Of a DNA stretch of 64,000 bases, positions 1-11,665 are shown in pieces. This DNA comes from Pseudoips prasinana (Eukaryota > Arthropoda > Insecta > Lepidoptera > Nolidae). The notes beneath the pieces were generated by a model that saw only the letters and a list, made by a program, of their open reading frames with translations, was not told the origin of the DNA and did no database searches. Position 1 is the stretch's first letter; the number at the start of each line of letters is the position of its first letter. The translations under genes were made by a program, and so were the position numbers. The DNA lies in NCBI GenBank assembly GCA_951640165.1, contig OX621250.1:15959501-16023500 (forward strand), in the 5' to 3' direction.

Positions 1-912
1 ATTTATAATAAATAATATTCATTTGATTCAGAGATAATTCCATAGTGTTAGTGAAATATCTCTTAATCTACCCAAATTAACTTCAAATTATCCGTCAGCA
101 TATGAGATATTATTAATACACTGATTTTCAATAAAACACCCGAAATTGCCATTGGTTAGGTTATCTATTAGCTCATTTACAGATTGAATCAAACCATCCC
201 CGTACGACTTACTTACGTACCGGCTCATCTTACTTGGTTGGTCTGGTCCTGTCCTGGAAGCTGTTCTCATGCAGATCAGTTTCTGAATATAGCTTCAACC
301 ATAGCTTATTATATGAAACTACTTCGAACGCATTCGACAACTCCTAAAGACAACCATCCCCGGCGTATAACATCTGATGTATTGATGGCGATACAACAAT
401 TGGCTATGCATCCGCAATAAAAATACCTATTATGGATCACTAATGGTTAGAAAAGAAAAAGAAAGAAACTAGGTACCTACTTTTCTGGACAAATTATACA
501 TAACCATTATTTATGGGCCACTCAAATAGTTGTGTCCTATTGATGAGAATCATCAAATATATTGAAGGTTTAACAATGATGGACCAGATCCCAAATAAAT
601 ATATTCACGGCAGCTTCAAATTCTGACCAACCCTAGGGAAACTAAAAGACACCCAGGAAATATATAAAAATCATAAAATACATACAAATTGAACAGAAAG
701 ACAGACATTTAACAAGGAGTTGAATTTCTGCTTACTATTTCTGCATGCTCTGCCAAAGGGTCACCATCTCAGCATCAACGCAACAATTATGGGGGTAGAC
801 TCCAAAAGTGCAGTGATGTTTCAATGTGGACCTGTAATTTTATTCTTAATCACTCTTAAAAATTAAATCTGAGTGCATGTTACGAATAACTAAATAAACA
901 AACATTCAAAGA
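1..912. other. gene-free AT-rich DNA
   Basis: No exon with splice sites, no RNA gene and no recognisable transposon end is seen. The short open frames have no family signature. The phrase ggtcaccatctcagca near 760 recurs near 4616, which suggests both lie in a dispersed repeat that I cannot name. Confidence 0.5.
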
Positions 913-915
913 AAC

Positions 916-1180
916 AATTTGAATGCTTGCTTGCTTATCGTATGGGTAGTGGTAACCCTAGTGTCAGAGTTGCTCAAGCCGCCCAGTAGGCCTCTGGCAT
1001 GGCTTAACAACTGTTGTCTAATGGCTACAACCGGGACCGACAGCTTAACGTGCCCTCCGAAGCACGGAGACGCTCAGAAATTAAACCACTTAGGCGGTCA
1101 CCCATCTATGGACTGACCGCGAGCCTAGTTGCTTAACCTCGCCGATCGCTTACGGACCGGTGAGAGCATCTAGCTATGAG
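916..1180. repeat. dispersed lepidopteran-type repeat fragment
   Basis: This block is more GC-rich than its surroundings. It contains the phrase gaccgacagcttaacgtgcc followed by cctccgaagcacgg, which I recall as part of an abundant lepidopteran interspersed repeat. It has no coding capacity beyond a chance 65-codon frame. The family name is not certain and no ends or target duplication could be defined. Confidence 0.45.
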
Positions 1181-2200
1181 CAATAATAATCAGTGAATAA
1201 CAATTCCAGTTTTGCCGTAAAACAGTAAGATAAAGTATTTTTGTGTTGGTAGATGTAAAAAACGCAACTTAAAACGGTTGGTGTCTGCATATTTGTGAAA
1301 ATTAAGTAAGGTTGCACTTGCAATTTATTTTTATTATTATTAATAAATCTGATTCCGAGGATGATTACACCGACGGCGAAAATTAATGTGTCGTTATTCG
1401 GGCTATCATTAGGGAAGAAATCAGAAACACGATGCAGTAACTAAAGGAAAGACTCGTGAACTCATAAGACGCAATGACATTCTATGACATGGCATGGATT
1501 CTATAGGCATCGCAACAGCGCGTTGAATGCGAAACCAAAAAAGTGTCCTTAAATGCGAGGGAAGCACAATTTGCTCTTTAGTTACGTAAGTACTTTTTAT
1601 TCTGTGCTTTAGTCGTGTGTCGATCGCAAAGCTGTAAACATCTTAAAGTGGGTTATTAGTGTCAAAATAATACTCTACCAACGCAATAAACGTTCGTATG
1701 ACATACAACCAGTAAATTAATTTCTGAAGATTAACAGGTTAAAAGTGTATAAAGTCAAGTATAACATGATATTTTTTAATAAATATCGAAATTTATTCCC
1801 ATTCCCTTCGTTTTCAAAGACACAGGAAACGAAGTGACCAGCGCACAGTAAGAAATGAGAACAATGGAGTCGTTATTTTTTCAAGTCTTAAATCTAAAGG
1901 TCATTTATTTTTTGTCTTATTAATACATTATTTCTTGACGCTAAGTATTTACTTGTTTGTGGAAATTACTTGTTTCTTGGAAGTTTGCCTATTTTTCAGA
2001 GTTGTTAGGAAAATATAAACATCTCGGCGCGCAGTTACAGCCATGAAGAGTGTTGATTTTATCCCGGGGACTTTACAAACATCCATTTTACGGACTCATA
2101 GCACACCATAGAATAAATATTTATGGGTCACACGAATATTGTTGTAAATACATATTTATATAAATAATTACACCCAGACTAAGGACAAACAGACATGTTC
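1181..2200. other. gene-free DNA
   Basis: AT-rich sequence without a recognisable gene, splice-framed exon or mobile-element end. Nothing beyond short chance open frames is seen. Confidence 0.5.
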
Positions 2201-2204
2201 ATGC

Positions 2205-2292
2205 ACACAAATATCTGCCCTGGGTGGGAATCGAACCCACGACCGCGGGCGTGAAAAGCAAGCATTATACCAACCACGCCAACAAGCCCGTC
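2205..2292 (-). repeat. tRNA-derived SINE fragment
   Basis: Read on the minus strand, this stretch has a tRNA-like A box (ggcgtggttggtataatgc) and a B box (gtgggttcgattcccac) at the normal spacing, with ttttcac at the anticodon position. The acceptor arms do not pair like a working tRNA, and a SINE-type body (tattcgtgtgacccataaat) follows. It is therefore a tRNA-derived retroposon, not a tRNA gene. Confidence 0.6.
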
Positions 2293-2450
2293 AAAGGTCA
2301 AAAAGGAGTTGTTCCATAAATTGGTTACTTACCTTATGTGAAAGAATGTATGGGAGCACTACTCTAACTTCTGTTTTTTTTTGTTTTTAAAGACTGCGCC
2401 CGCACTAGGTAATTTAATCCCTGTGGCGGACACAAATTACATTAAAATCC

Positions 2451-2557
2451 TTCAAGAACAGATTGGACAAGGAAAACATCTCCAAGCTATTTGATACTCC
2501 TGATGCGTGAGTATCAAATAGCTTGGAGATGTTTTCCTTGTCCAATCTGCTCTTGAA
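2451..2557. repeat. 49-bp near-perfect hairpin
   Basis: Left arm 2451-2499 and right arm 2509-2557 are reverse complements at 48 of 49 positions, with a 9-base loop (2500-2508). Transcribed on either strand it would fold into an uninterrupted stem. Possible explanations are a foldback element or MITE core, or a small-RNA precursor. No transcription evidence exists in the sequence. Confidence 0.85.
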
Positions 2558-2580
2558 TCGACATTCGACATCGACATAAT

Positions 2581-2660
2581 TAGATAGATAGATAGATAGA
2601 TAAACTCTTTATTGTACACCAAAGTATTACAAAGTAAAAAACTGTTTAAACCTTAAAAGT
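2581..2660 (-). repeat. TAGA microsatellite joined to a retroposon 3' end
   Basis: Five and a half TAGA units (2581-2602) run directly into aaactctttattgtacacc. That junction is a common lepidopteran pattern in which the 3' end of a retroposon, here on the minus strand, finishes in a simple repeat. The 5' end of the element cannot be placed. Confidence 0.5.
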
Positions 2661-2865
2661 ATACAATGGGCGGTCTTATCACAAAATGTGATCTCTTCCA
2701 GACAACCAAAGTAAAGATCGGAGAATGGAGTTATTGAGAGGGGCAGTTGTCGGTGTACAGATACATTACAAATAGTACCTATGGGTACACATAATGAAAA
2801 AATAAAAAGAAAAAGAGAAAGCTGCTGTGTTAAACAAAATAATAATAATCCAGGCTCAGAAAAAC

Positions 2866-2966
2866 TATTTATGGGTCACACAAATCGTTGTCCGGCGCGG
2901 GACTCGAACCCGCGACACGCAGAGGCGAGGTGACTGTATTAGCCGCTGCGCCACACGTGCAGTCAA
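2866..2966 (-). repeat. tRNA-derived SINE
   Basis: On the minus strand the sequence reads gtggcgcagcggctaatac (A box) and, about 30 bases later, gcgggttcgagtcccgcgcc (B box). A body with tttgtgtgacccataaatag follows. Related copies lie at 6840-6905 and 15640-15712 in the same orientation. An internal Pol III promoter with a non-tRNA tail identifies it as a SINE. Confidence 0.65.
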
Positions 2967-3305
2967 AAGTTTAACCTACTATCTGGTTTTTAAATCGTTG
3001 TTTGCATTTTCTTTCGTCTATAGTTTACGACAAGGGGTCGTAGTTACTTTATTTGTTCTGCTTGGATCATGGTATGTTTCAGAGGATGTTTTAGTGATAA
3101 ATACCGTAACAGATAACATTATAAGTTTTATATTATTATACTTTTTGAACATGAAATTGCCACCACTGAGTTCATAATAGAAACAGTAGCGGCTATTTGC
3201 TCAAAAATCTAATCTAAGATCTAATTTAAGTGGATCTGATTTAAACGGATTTGGATCTAATAAAACATTCTAAAGAAGGAAATAATATATATGTATACAA
3301 ATACC

Positions 3306-3358
3306 GAGTGTGTCGACGCTTGCGAGCTATAGTATAGCTCGCAAGCGTCGACACACTC
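3306..3358. repeat. perfect 53-bp palindrome
   Basis: Arms 3306-3331 and 3333-3358 are exact reverse complements (26 bp each) around a single base. It contains two GTCGAC sites. No coding or target-duplication signal is attached. It may be a recent foldback or part of a MITE. Confidence 0.85.
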
Positions 3359-3450
3359 ACCAACTATTCGCGAAATATCGAATACATACAGTTACGAAAT
3401 GTAAGTTTTGTTTTAACGGCCATAAATAGACCAGAGTAATATTATGTAAA

Positions 3451-4472
3451 TCTATATAAATAAAAAGAAAAGTCCTGACTGATTGACTGACTCATCAACG
3501 CCCAGCCCAAACCCTTGGACCTAGAAAACTGAAATTTTTCATAAATGTTTTCTTTATAATGTAGATGAGGAATAAGGAAGGATTTTTCGAAATTCAACCC
3601 CTAAGGGGGTAAAACGAGGGTGCAAAGTTAGTATGAAACTTGGCCGTTTTTGAAGTTAAGGGCATGAAAATTGGTATTTAGCCTTTTAGTTAAAAATAAA
3701 AAATATATATTTCAGGATTTTTGAAAATTCGACACCAAAGGTCATAAAATAGGGGATGTAAGTTTGTATGAAAAATGCGACATTTTGAAGTTAAACGCAT
3801 GAAAATTAGTACATGGCCTTTCTGTTAAAAAACATAAAACATTAATTTCAGTAATTTTGGAATTTCCACCCCAAGGGCGCAAAATAGGGTTAAGTTTATG
3901 CTGACTGACATCAATTATGAACGCACAGTCTAAACGGCTGGCGTTAGAGACTTGAAATTTTGACAGTAGGTATACCTTTTATGACGTAGGCATCCACTAA
4001 AGAAGGGTTTTGAAAATACCACCCTAAGGGAGTAAAATAGGGGATGAAATATTTTATGAAAATCCGTCATTTTTTATGTTATAGGCTTTGGTATTTGGCC
4101 TTGCAATTAAAAAGAATTTTAGATCGCGTTATGGTTTCGTTCACAAAATGTGATTTTAGACTAATCAATGCCGTGGTCGCAACCTAATCTAATGGGAGTT
4201 ACCTTTGTGATTAATGCATCGTTGATTATTATTTTACTTTATTTGACTTACTGGCTATCTTTAAGGACAATTGATATGTATTCTTTGATTTTTTTGGTTG
4301 ACGATATCGGGTCCTTAGCAAAGTAGTCTTTAGTTTCTTTCTTAGTTGGGTTATTTTAAGATTAGGTTTTCTTAAATTTTGGAAGTTATATTATTTAGAT
4401 TAAGCTAGAAGTAAGTAGTTACATCGGTCATCATTCAAAATTGACGCGGACGAAGTCGCGGGCACCAGCTAG
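3451..4472 (+). mobile_element. non-autonomous Helitron, about 1.02 kb
   Basis: The element starts with TC (tctatataaataaaaag) and ends in CTAG, preceded by gcggacgaagtcgcgggcacc. That segment can form the short GC-rich hairpin expected just upstream of a Helitron 3' end. The flanking bases are A on the left and T on the right, the usual Helitron target dinucleotide, and there is no target-site duplication. No Rep/helicase coding is present, so it would depend on an autonomous relative. The interior repeats the phrase 'gaaatt ... aagggnntaaaa' three times at about 200-base spacing, suggesting an internally amplified body. Confidence 0.75.
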
Positions 4473-6330
4473 TATGGAATAGAATATAAATACATTTATT
4501 CAACACGAACACACAAGGAAGTAGAAGCTACAAGGAATCAACATATTAATAACACAAAAATAATAAAAACAAAGTAAAGAAAGTACGAATAACTGCTGTT
4601 TGTTACGTCGATAGGTCACCATCTCAGCAAAACCTAGGTGAGGTGCACCTTACCACTTTTCAGTTGGCAATCCTGTAAGTGTCTCACGGACGCTGGTATG
4701 TGATAATGTTGAGGATTCCAGTGTAAGACTATATTAAATAAACAAAATACACAATCAATTCTATAAAATTACTGTAACATGAATATATATATTTGTGTAA
4801 GATAAATAATTATATAAATCAGTAAACTTAACAGATAATTACAAAAATAAATAAGTGGTAATTATATTTGTAACATAGGAAAAGAACATAAAATAATAAT
4901 TTTGAATCAAACTATGGATAGGTATATATTTACGGATTCGAATTTATATTATACTATTTGGTTAAATGCGAGAACAACTTTAATTTATTGCCTAAAACTT
5001 TGTTTATTTCGGAGATCTCTGGCGGGAGGTGAATGTTATTCCAGCATATAGAAGCGGCGTACCGAAAACTACCGTGAAAAGATGCAGATTTATGTTAGGG
5101 GATCGCTATTTACTGCGCACATCGTCTTCTTTCGCGCTGTCGGTGCAATATCACGCGATTGTTACAATATTACGTCTAATTTGTTTCCTAATTCAGTATA
5201 AATATGGAATAATGGACCGAATTTTTTAAAAATTGTTCAAGTCGGTTCTAAAATCAATATATGCAGCTTCGACTGAATAATTGTCTTACATTTCTAATGA
5301 CCGAAAACATTTTAAATTACTGGAGTGCCAGCAGCAATGTATATATATATAGCAGTTGCAACTTCATATGGTGAAATTAGAACCATGTGCCAATTTTGGG
5401 CTTCGTTTTGTATAGCGTGATTTCTTATTGAGAATAGAATGCCATTGTATAGACGACATCAAAAATCAGCTGGAGGACTTGAAATCATCCTGAATTTTGA
5501 CTTTTCTTAACTAAATGATTTAGTAAGTGATTAGGAACAAAATAAATGGCATGCCAGAAAATAAAGATGTAAAATTATCAAACATTGTGTTACTGGACGT
5601 GACATAATGACGTTTACCAGATTACCGGACCAACAATAAATCGCGCCGACGAGCTGTTGTAGTTTAACTACGTAGTCCTGAATGCCGCGGCGACGTGTAT
5701 ATTCTGCTGTAACCAAATATAATAAACAAACCCAGGATGCTAAACTCAGTACATCGCTTCTGGGTTGTGGTGGTGAAAAACAACCGATCTACGTGTCCGG
5801 TATTATAAGTATATAATTTACATTACGCTGCTGCTCGGATTAAGATTAAGGAAAAATCCTATAACTTTGTGTGGATGTTGTGATGGAAAATTTTACGCAT
5901 GCCAAAATGAACACTGCACGTATTTTAGTCAAACATAAGCAGAGCCTAAATAAAATTGTCACAGTTCAATTATGATATTTAGGTATTGTTATAGCACAAG
6001 TAGGTATATTATGTTAAGTGAGCCGCTTATAAATGTTTTATTGTATAGTTTATGGATAATTTACGGATTTTTAATAAGAATGTAAGAGGAATGAAACCAA
6101 AGCACATGTATTTTATCTGTTCTGTTTTAAACTCCGAGTATGATATGCTTTATAAGCAATTGTATTAAACTTCAAAATGGTTTAATTCTCTTCTATGTCT
6201 TTGAACATTAAGAAGTGGCAATACATTACAATTCTCTAAAATAAAGTTTTTAGGTATTATATAGCCGGATTTCAACATGACATAATATCAGCTATTTGTG
6301 ATTCAGGAATAATATTAATTTTAATGAATT
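4473..6330. other. gene-free DNA with unnamed repeat
   Basis: AT-rich sequence. The 4495-4700 part shares ggtcaccatctcagca with 754-790 and is probably a dispersed repeat. The rest shows no gene, RNA or transposon end. Confidence 0.45.
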
Positions 6331-6348
6331 CTATCTATCTATCTATCT
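6331..6348. repeat. CTAT microsatellite
   Basis: Four and a half CTAT units. It is the reverse-strand equivalent of the TAGA tract near 2581 and may mark another retroposon end. Confidence 0.7.
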
Positions 6349-6889
6349 TTATAACAAACTATTCCGAACACTGGAAGAAAAATAACAGACTACTCCACCA
6401 TAATAGAAATGAGACCTGTTTACATGGCATTTATTGTATTTAATTTATACTTTAATGAGTTCATATTTGGTTAATTCCCTCTATTTTAACAATATAATGG
6501 CATGTAAGTACACATGTTATAATTCTTATTTATTTACTGAAAATGTGTTATCTCTTGTTTCTTCATTAACAAGATTGATTTCCTCACCATCTAGTAGTTC
6601 CTTAAGAAACATGAATATTGTAGCTGTCACTAATTCAATGAAAACTGAGAAATTTGTGAGGTTTACTCAATTCTACTTTGTTTACACATTTCCAAAAGCT
6701 CTTCAGCTAAACTAATTAAATGTACTTTTTTTAAGACAACTTTTGTTTAAATGGATCCCTGTGTCGCGGGGTTTACACACATATAAGTAATTGATGGACA
6801 CAAATAGCATCTAGACTCAGAAATTTATATATTCACACAAATAGTTGCCCTGCGCGGGAACCAGGGACACGAGGTGGCGAGGCGATTGT

Positions 6890-7211
6890 CTTAACACGTG
6901 CAGTCAAGAAGTCAAGAACTGAGTAAAATAAGATCAGAACTTTTTTGGGTCGATTAGTAGTAGCATATGATTAATTCATTATAATATTCTCACAAGGTTT
7001 AAATCTATGTCGGTTAAAGGGCGTAACTCAAACATAAACGTGTAACACGTCTTAACACGTGCAGTCAAGAAGTCAAGAACTGAGTAAAATAAGATCAGAA
7101 CTTTTTTGGGTCGATTAGTAGTAGCATATGATTAATTCATTATAATATTCTCACAAGGTTTAAATCTATGTCGGTTAAAGGGCGTAACTCAAACATAAAC
7201 GTGTATGTGAA
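6890..7211. repeat. 161-bp tandem duplication
   Basis: Positions 6890-7050 are repeated immediately at 7051-7211 with a period of exactly 161 bases and essentially no differences by eye. The unit begins inside the decayed 3' part of a tRNA-derived SINE (about 6840-6905, minus strand; B-box remnant gcgcgggaaccagggacac) and includes acacgtgcagtcaagaag. The identity implies a recent duplication, or a copy-number polymorphism. Confidence 0.85.
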
Positions 7212-8560
7212 TAATCTGAGCGGGATTGTTTTATAATGTGATTAACGTGTCTTGTGAGATGACTATACTTAACAAAAATAAAAAATTAGAAATATAAATA
7301 GTGCGTTCGAAATTAATATCCTATCCAAATTAATATCCTTAATCTTAACAGCCGCAGCAGCAGGATGGATTAAGGGGTAGATGGAGCATCTGGGAAACCT
7401 AAAATATGAAAAATACCAACGTCCAATTTCTTCCCACCACCTCCATGAAATCCATCTTATCACATTTTGGACCACACATTTACATGTTCCAACATATAAT
7501 ATCGCTCGTATAGCGACAAGAAAACCCCAATCTTTATATCTCTTTTCACTAAGGGCCGTTGTATCGCCAATTAACATCGACTGTTTTCTGAAATAAAAAC
7601 GCATTACGCAGCAGCAATTTTTGACAAACTGAATAAATAAAAATAGCGGCCTTAATTGGACTCGCATGAAAAGTTCCGAACGTTCTTGTTGGTACATATT
7701 TTGTGATGTACCAATTGTCAATTCTCATTATTGTAGGAACGGGAAGTAGTAAAAAAAGAGGTTTGACTCCATCAAGAGTGTCATAAACGGCTCGAATATA
7801 TTGATTGCGTTAGTTACCTTGTATGGCATTAAAGATATATATAAAATGATTATCGGGATACGGAGCTAGTTCTGCAAATTAAGCATATCATTTATCTAAA
7901 ACTTTGAGGCATTCACCATATCTATTTGATTTATAGAATAAGAATTTGATTCGTGAGCATACATAAATATGTTTGTACCTTGACCGCATACGTTAATATC
8001 TAACCTGTTAGGTTACTGAGCTACGTCCCCAGTCCCCAGTTTTAGTATAAAAATTTAATAACAAACGTACTGTGATAGTTGGTGTTATGGATAAAAATAT
8101 ATACATGCGATTTATATACCTATATTTCGATAATAGTGATTTTTTTATGATTTGATTTGAATTTAAAGATTTGTTCAACAATGCGATGCGATGCGTTCTA
8201 GGCATTATGTGATGTCAGATCAAGGGAATCGCAATGTGTGTTATCGTTGTATTTGCGACTTGTATTGTAATACTACTTATGTAGTGCCCATATGTGATTT
8301 AAGCCAGTAATTTAAAACGGAGGCTAATATAGACCATGGTTTCGCCATATCCGTCCGTTTGTCGCCGTAGTTTAGCTCTGAGCTCTAAGTACTAGAAAGC
8401 TGCAATTTATTTATCACCGACAAAGTTATAAAGTAAAATATTTATAAATGTTTTGGGTAACTTCTGCACACATTATGGGGAGAAAGTTTTTTCACGTGTA
8501 TCCTATTTGTTTGGGGTGTCATTGGATATGTCAGTAGAAATAAAAGTTGTGAATTGTCTT
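7212..8560. other. gene-free DNA
   Basis: A 150-codon minus-strand frame spans 7269-7721 but has no recognisable domain and a hydrophobic, low-quality composition, so I do not call it a gene. No splice-framed exon or transposon end is seen elsewhere here. Confidence 0.4.
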
Positions 8561-8669
8561 TTTTTATTCGGAGACGTATTTCAAAGATAGGAGCTTCTGG
8601 GTCACTAGAATGTGTCACCTCGCCCTCCTCAACTAACTTACTCTACCAGCACAACTATACCAACTGTGC

Positions 8670-8823
8670 CACCCGGTTTCACCCGCGTTTATCTTTATAA
8701 ATTACAGTCCTGTCCTGTGTATTTTACTGTAAAGTTTCATCAAAATCCGTACCGTAGTTTTAGCGTGAAAGAGTAACAAACGACCATACATTTCAACTTT
8801 CGTATTTATAATGTTAGTAGGAT
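8670..8823 (-). mobile_element. decayed short Helitron
   Basis: The segment has the order seen in better-preserved minus-strand copies: a cacccgcgtttat 3'-end block, then the phrase catcaaaatccgtaccgtagtttt, then a right end tttataatgttagtagga that corresponds to the TC...ATTATAAA 5' terminus. The CTAG end is no longer recognisable. A tRNA-like A-box remnant lies just before it (about 8640-8670). Confidence 0.5.
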
Positions 8824-9629
8824 AAATGTTGACTTTAATATAAAATAAAGGAAGTAGCTCTTAATAATTACTTTCGTAAACTGTTTCGAAGAGTTATTAC
8901 TGACAAGTCCTTTATCTACAATTTTCCGTTTATCGTTAAGAAATCGTTGACGTTAAATATTCATAGTATGAAACAACAAAAAGCCCTCTTCCGCATTATT
9001 GTGATGGGCAGCTACAGAAGGCCCAACACGCACTTGGTCAGTTGTTATGCGGCAGGCATAACAAACTCTACGCCTTATTTTAGAATAGCGTTAGTCATAA
9101 TTTGAGGCTAACGAGGACTGGGATCAGTAATTATACGCGATGATCAGTAACGAACGATTATTTGTAGACTTACCTCAGGTTAGGGCTTATGGTACCTACT
9201 TTACAGCAGCTACTATTATTATGATAAAATGAGTAATGTATCTCACATTACTCACTTTACCATACTTATAGAATTTAAGCTATCTATGAATCTGAGCAAA
9301 GTGTAAAACATCTGTTTCAGTGCGATAAAATATCTTTAAATCTGAAATAAAATTGTAGGTATATGGAAATTGAAAACATTCCACATGGTTTCAGAGTTAA
9401 CCAGGAAGTGGCCATGAGAAATTGTTATTGTACATTTATTGCATTTAGGCTTTTTATATTAGGTCACCACACTTTAGCCGCGGAGCTTAGTTAATACGTA
9501 CATATATATCAAAGACATTTGAGAATACGGAATTATTAAAAATTATAAAATATATGTAAATAAATGGTATTAATCAACGTATTATATAGATAATATTATA
9601 TTTTGTGTTATTAAATATAGATATTGACA

Positions 9630-9866
9630 GCCCCGTTGGTCTAATGGTAGCATGTTCAACCGCAGATAATGAGGTCCTGGGTTCAAATCCCGGGTCGGGC
9701 CAAAAAGTGGTTTTGGGATTTTTCCGTAAAAATAATGAGTGTGATGGAATAGAAAGTGGCCCTGTGTTTGCGCACACACTTGTGCACTATAATATGTCCT
9801 GCGTAATTGGCCAGTTTCCAGACTGGCCACCGTGGCCGAAATTCGGTCGGAGGACATTATATAGAT
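9630..9866 (+). repeat. tRNA-derived SINE, complete-looking
   Basis: The head has an A box (gttggtctaatggtagcatg) and a B box (ctgggttcaaatcccggg) followed by gggcca. The 160-base body ends at gtggccgaaattcggtcggaggac and atatagatattg. The acceptor arm does not pair fully (GCCCCGT against TCGGGCC), so it is a SINE rather than a tRNA gene. The same body motif (gccgaaattcg) recurs in the inverted pair at 62285-62700. Confidence 0.7.
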
Positions 9867-9871
9867 ATTGA

Positions 9872-10750
9872 TAGAGCCCTAAACATATCAAAACTAGTGT
9901 ATCGAACTTCCTGGGTGCCCCCTTTCCCAATAGTTCTCATTCACATAATAACTATGTATACTTTTTGTGACCATCTTCATTCGAAATGAGGACACATTTT
10001 TATGCAAAACTCAACGGCGGTTTGAAGAATTATGTATATATTGCGCATATATGTACATGCATAATATATAGCCTGTGTCTTATCTAAATAATGAATAAGA
10101 TACCATTCAACCTTGAAAGTGTTTTTTTAACTGGACGTACATATATAGTGAAGTTTGAATTGGTTTTCCTGCCGAGTTGGCATACAACCTCTGAAGTCAA
10201 ACGGTTACTGTAGATTATGAGAGTTGCTCACCGAATAAGCTATGGTAATCCTACTTACATCCAGAATAACAACATTAACAATTTCATGTTTTAACCTGGC
10301 GTGTATTCTGTGAGATGGACCCCGGTCGAGTTGCTCATTGAACGAACGAACTATATGATCCACCTTACTTAAATCTCGCTACCTTTTAGCGCTACCCAGG
10401 GATCATGTGTATGATGACACTAACACTATAGAAAGAATGCGGTGATTAAATTTTCATTGAAAGTCATCATTTAAAATTTCATTTAAACTTTATAATTTTT
10501 GCTATTCTTTGTAGGAATTGAGTCTAAAAGTTCTCTTGAAATTCCCAGCTGTAGTAAGTATTAGTATTGATTTAAGATATATTCACAGCTGCGTCTTGCG
10601 GTTTTTTTTATTATTACTGTACTGTACACATACACACATATACATTATACAAAATGCCTTTTTATTAAGAAAATTACCCGAAGAAAGCTCGATAATCTAG
10701 GCATGTAGGTAATTTTAACGTATGACATACCAAATTCCTGCGATTTATGA
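9872..10750. other. gene-free DNA
   Basis: AT-rich sequence without recognisable gene, RNA or transposon termini. Confidence 0.45.
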
Positions 10751-10754
10751 TTAA

Positions 10755-10945
10755 CTAGTTGTGCCCCGCGATTTTACCCGCGTTAAACTTAATAAATTAT
10801 AGCTTATGTGTTAATCCAGGGTGTCAGCTAACTCCATACCAAATTTTATTAAAATTGCTCCAGCCGTTTATATGAAGAAGTAACAAACATACACACTCAC
10901 ACAGTCACACACTCACAAACTTTCACCTTTATAATATTAGTGTGA
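10755..10945 (-). mobile_element. short Helitron (191 bp), minus strand
   Basis: It begins with CTAG followed by ttgtgccccgcgattttacc and ends with ttataatattagtgtga, that is TCACACTAATATTATAA on the minus strand. Both termini are canonical for a lepidopteran non-autonomous Helitron (5' TC, 3' CTAG with a GC-rich subterminal block). The interior carries an ACACTC-rich tract. The same 5' family occurs at 61317-61493 (+) and 60113-60296 (-). Confidence 0.7.
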
Positions 10946-11409
10946 TTTTGCTAAACATTTTTGCTCCATCTGGAGAATGGTCCAGGGCATGATCCGAATA
11001 CGTCGATCTGTCACTAATGTAGTCAGATTCAACACATATCTAGTACGAGATTCTAGAAAGAGCTTACAGACTGCCACAGGCATACATGCCATTACGGCAG
11101 TTGGTGTGCGACGTGAATTACTCCAAAGCCAAATGGGACCTCCATGAGGCCTCTGTGCGGAGGATTGCTACGAGATAAATTTGTATAGTAAATTAATCCT
11201 GTTGTAAACTATATTCAATTAAAAATTAAATTTTGAGTAAGTAGTAAATTTAAATATGGTATTTTTAAAGAAGGTATACTGTGCTCGTTTGAGGGTGAAT
11301 GAAACAAGAATGACCAAACTCCCCAGTATGAATTTAAATTAAAAAAATTAAGTAGTTAACTCAATTATCGTATTTTTAAAGAACTTATACTGAGATGGTA
11401 TGGCCTTTA

Positions 11410-11665
11410 AAAAGGGTGAAAGGGCCTGTATGAATGGTATAACAGGAAGGAAAAATCTCGTTACACATTCTCTAACCAAGCCGGATACGTTTTCAAGAAA
11501 TCCCAGCTCAGAAATATCCTAAACCGGCGAGCGTCTTTGAAAAATAAAACTAGAATAAATTATACAAAAGAGGAGCAAGAATCGTAACAAATTGAAATCC
11601 GTTGTTTCTGCCTACCTCCCTGGGAAAAAATAAGTGTATATGAGAATGTATGTATCTCAATATTA
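11410..11665 (+). pseudogene. decayed RTE-like LINE 3' end
   Basis: Translated fragments in shifting frames match the order of the C-terminus in the better copy at 15207-15545: an NQAGY-F-KKSQLRN stretch, NRRA, then NKLKSVVSAYLPGKK just before the end. Frameshifts and stops are frequent, so this is a dead copy. It is probably the tail of an independent insertion. Confidence 0.5.

Noticed and set aside
7269..7721. 150-codon minus-strand frame
   Set aside because: No recognisable domain, odd Trp/Cys/Phe-rich composition, and no promoter or splice context. It may be a relic of a transposon but nothing supports a family.
2205..9703. tRNA genes suggested by A and B boxes
   Set aside because: Acceptor stems do not pair and SINE bodies follow. 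The same heads occur several times, so they are SINEs.
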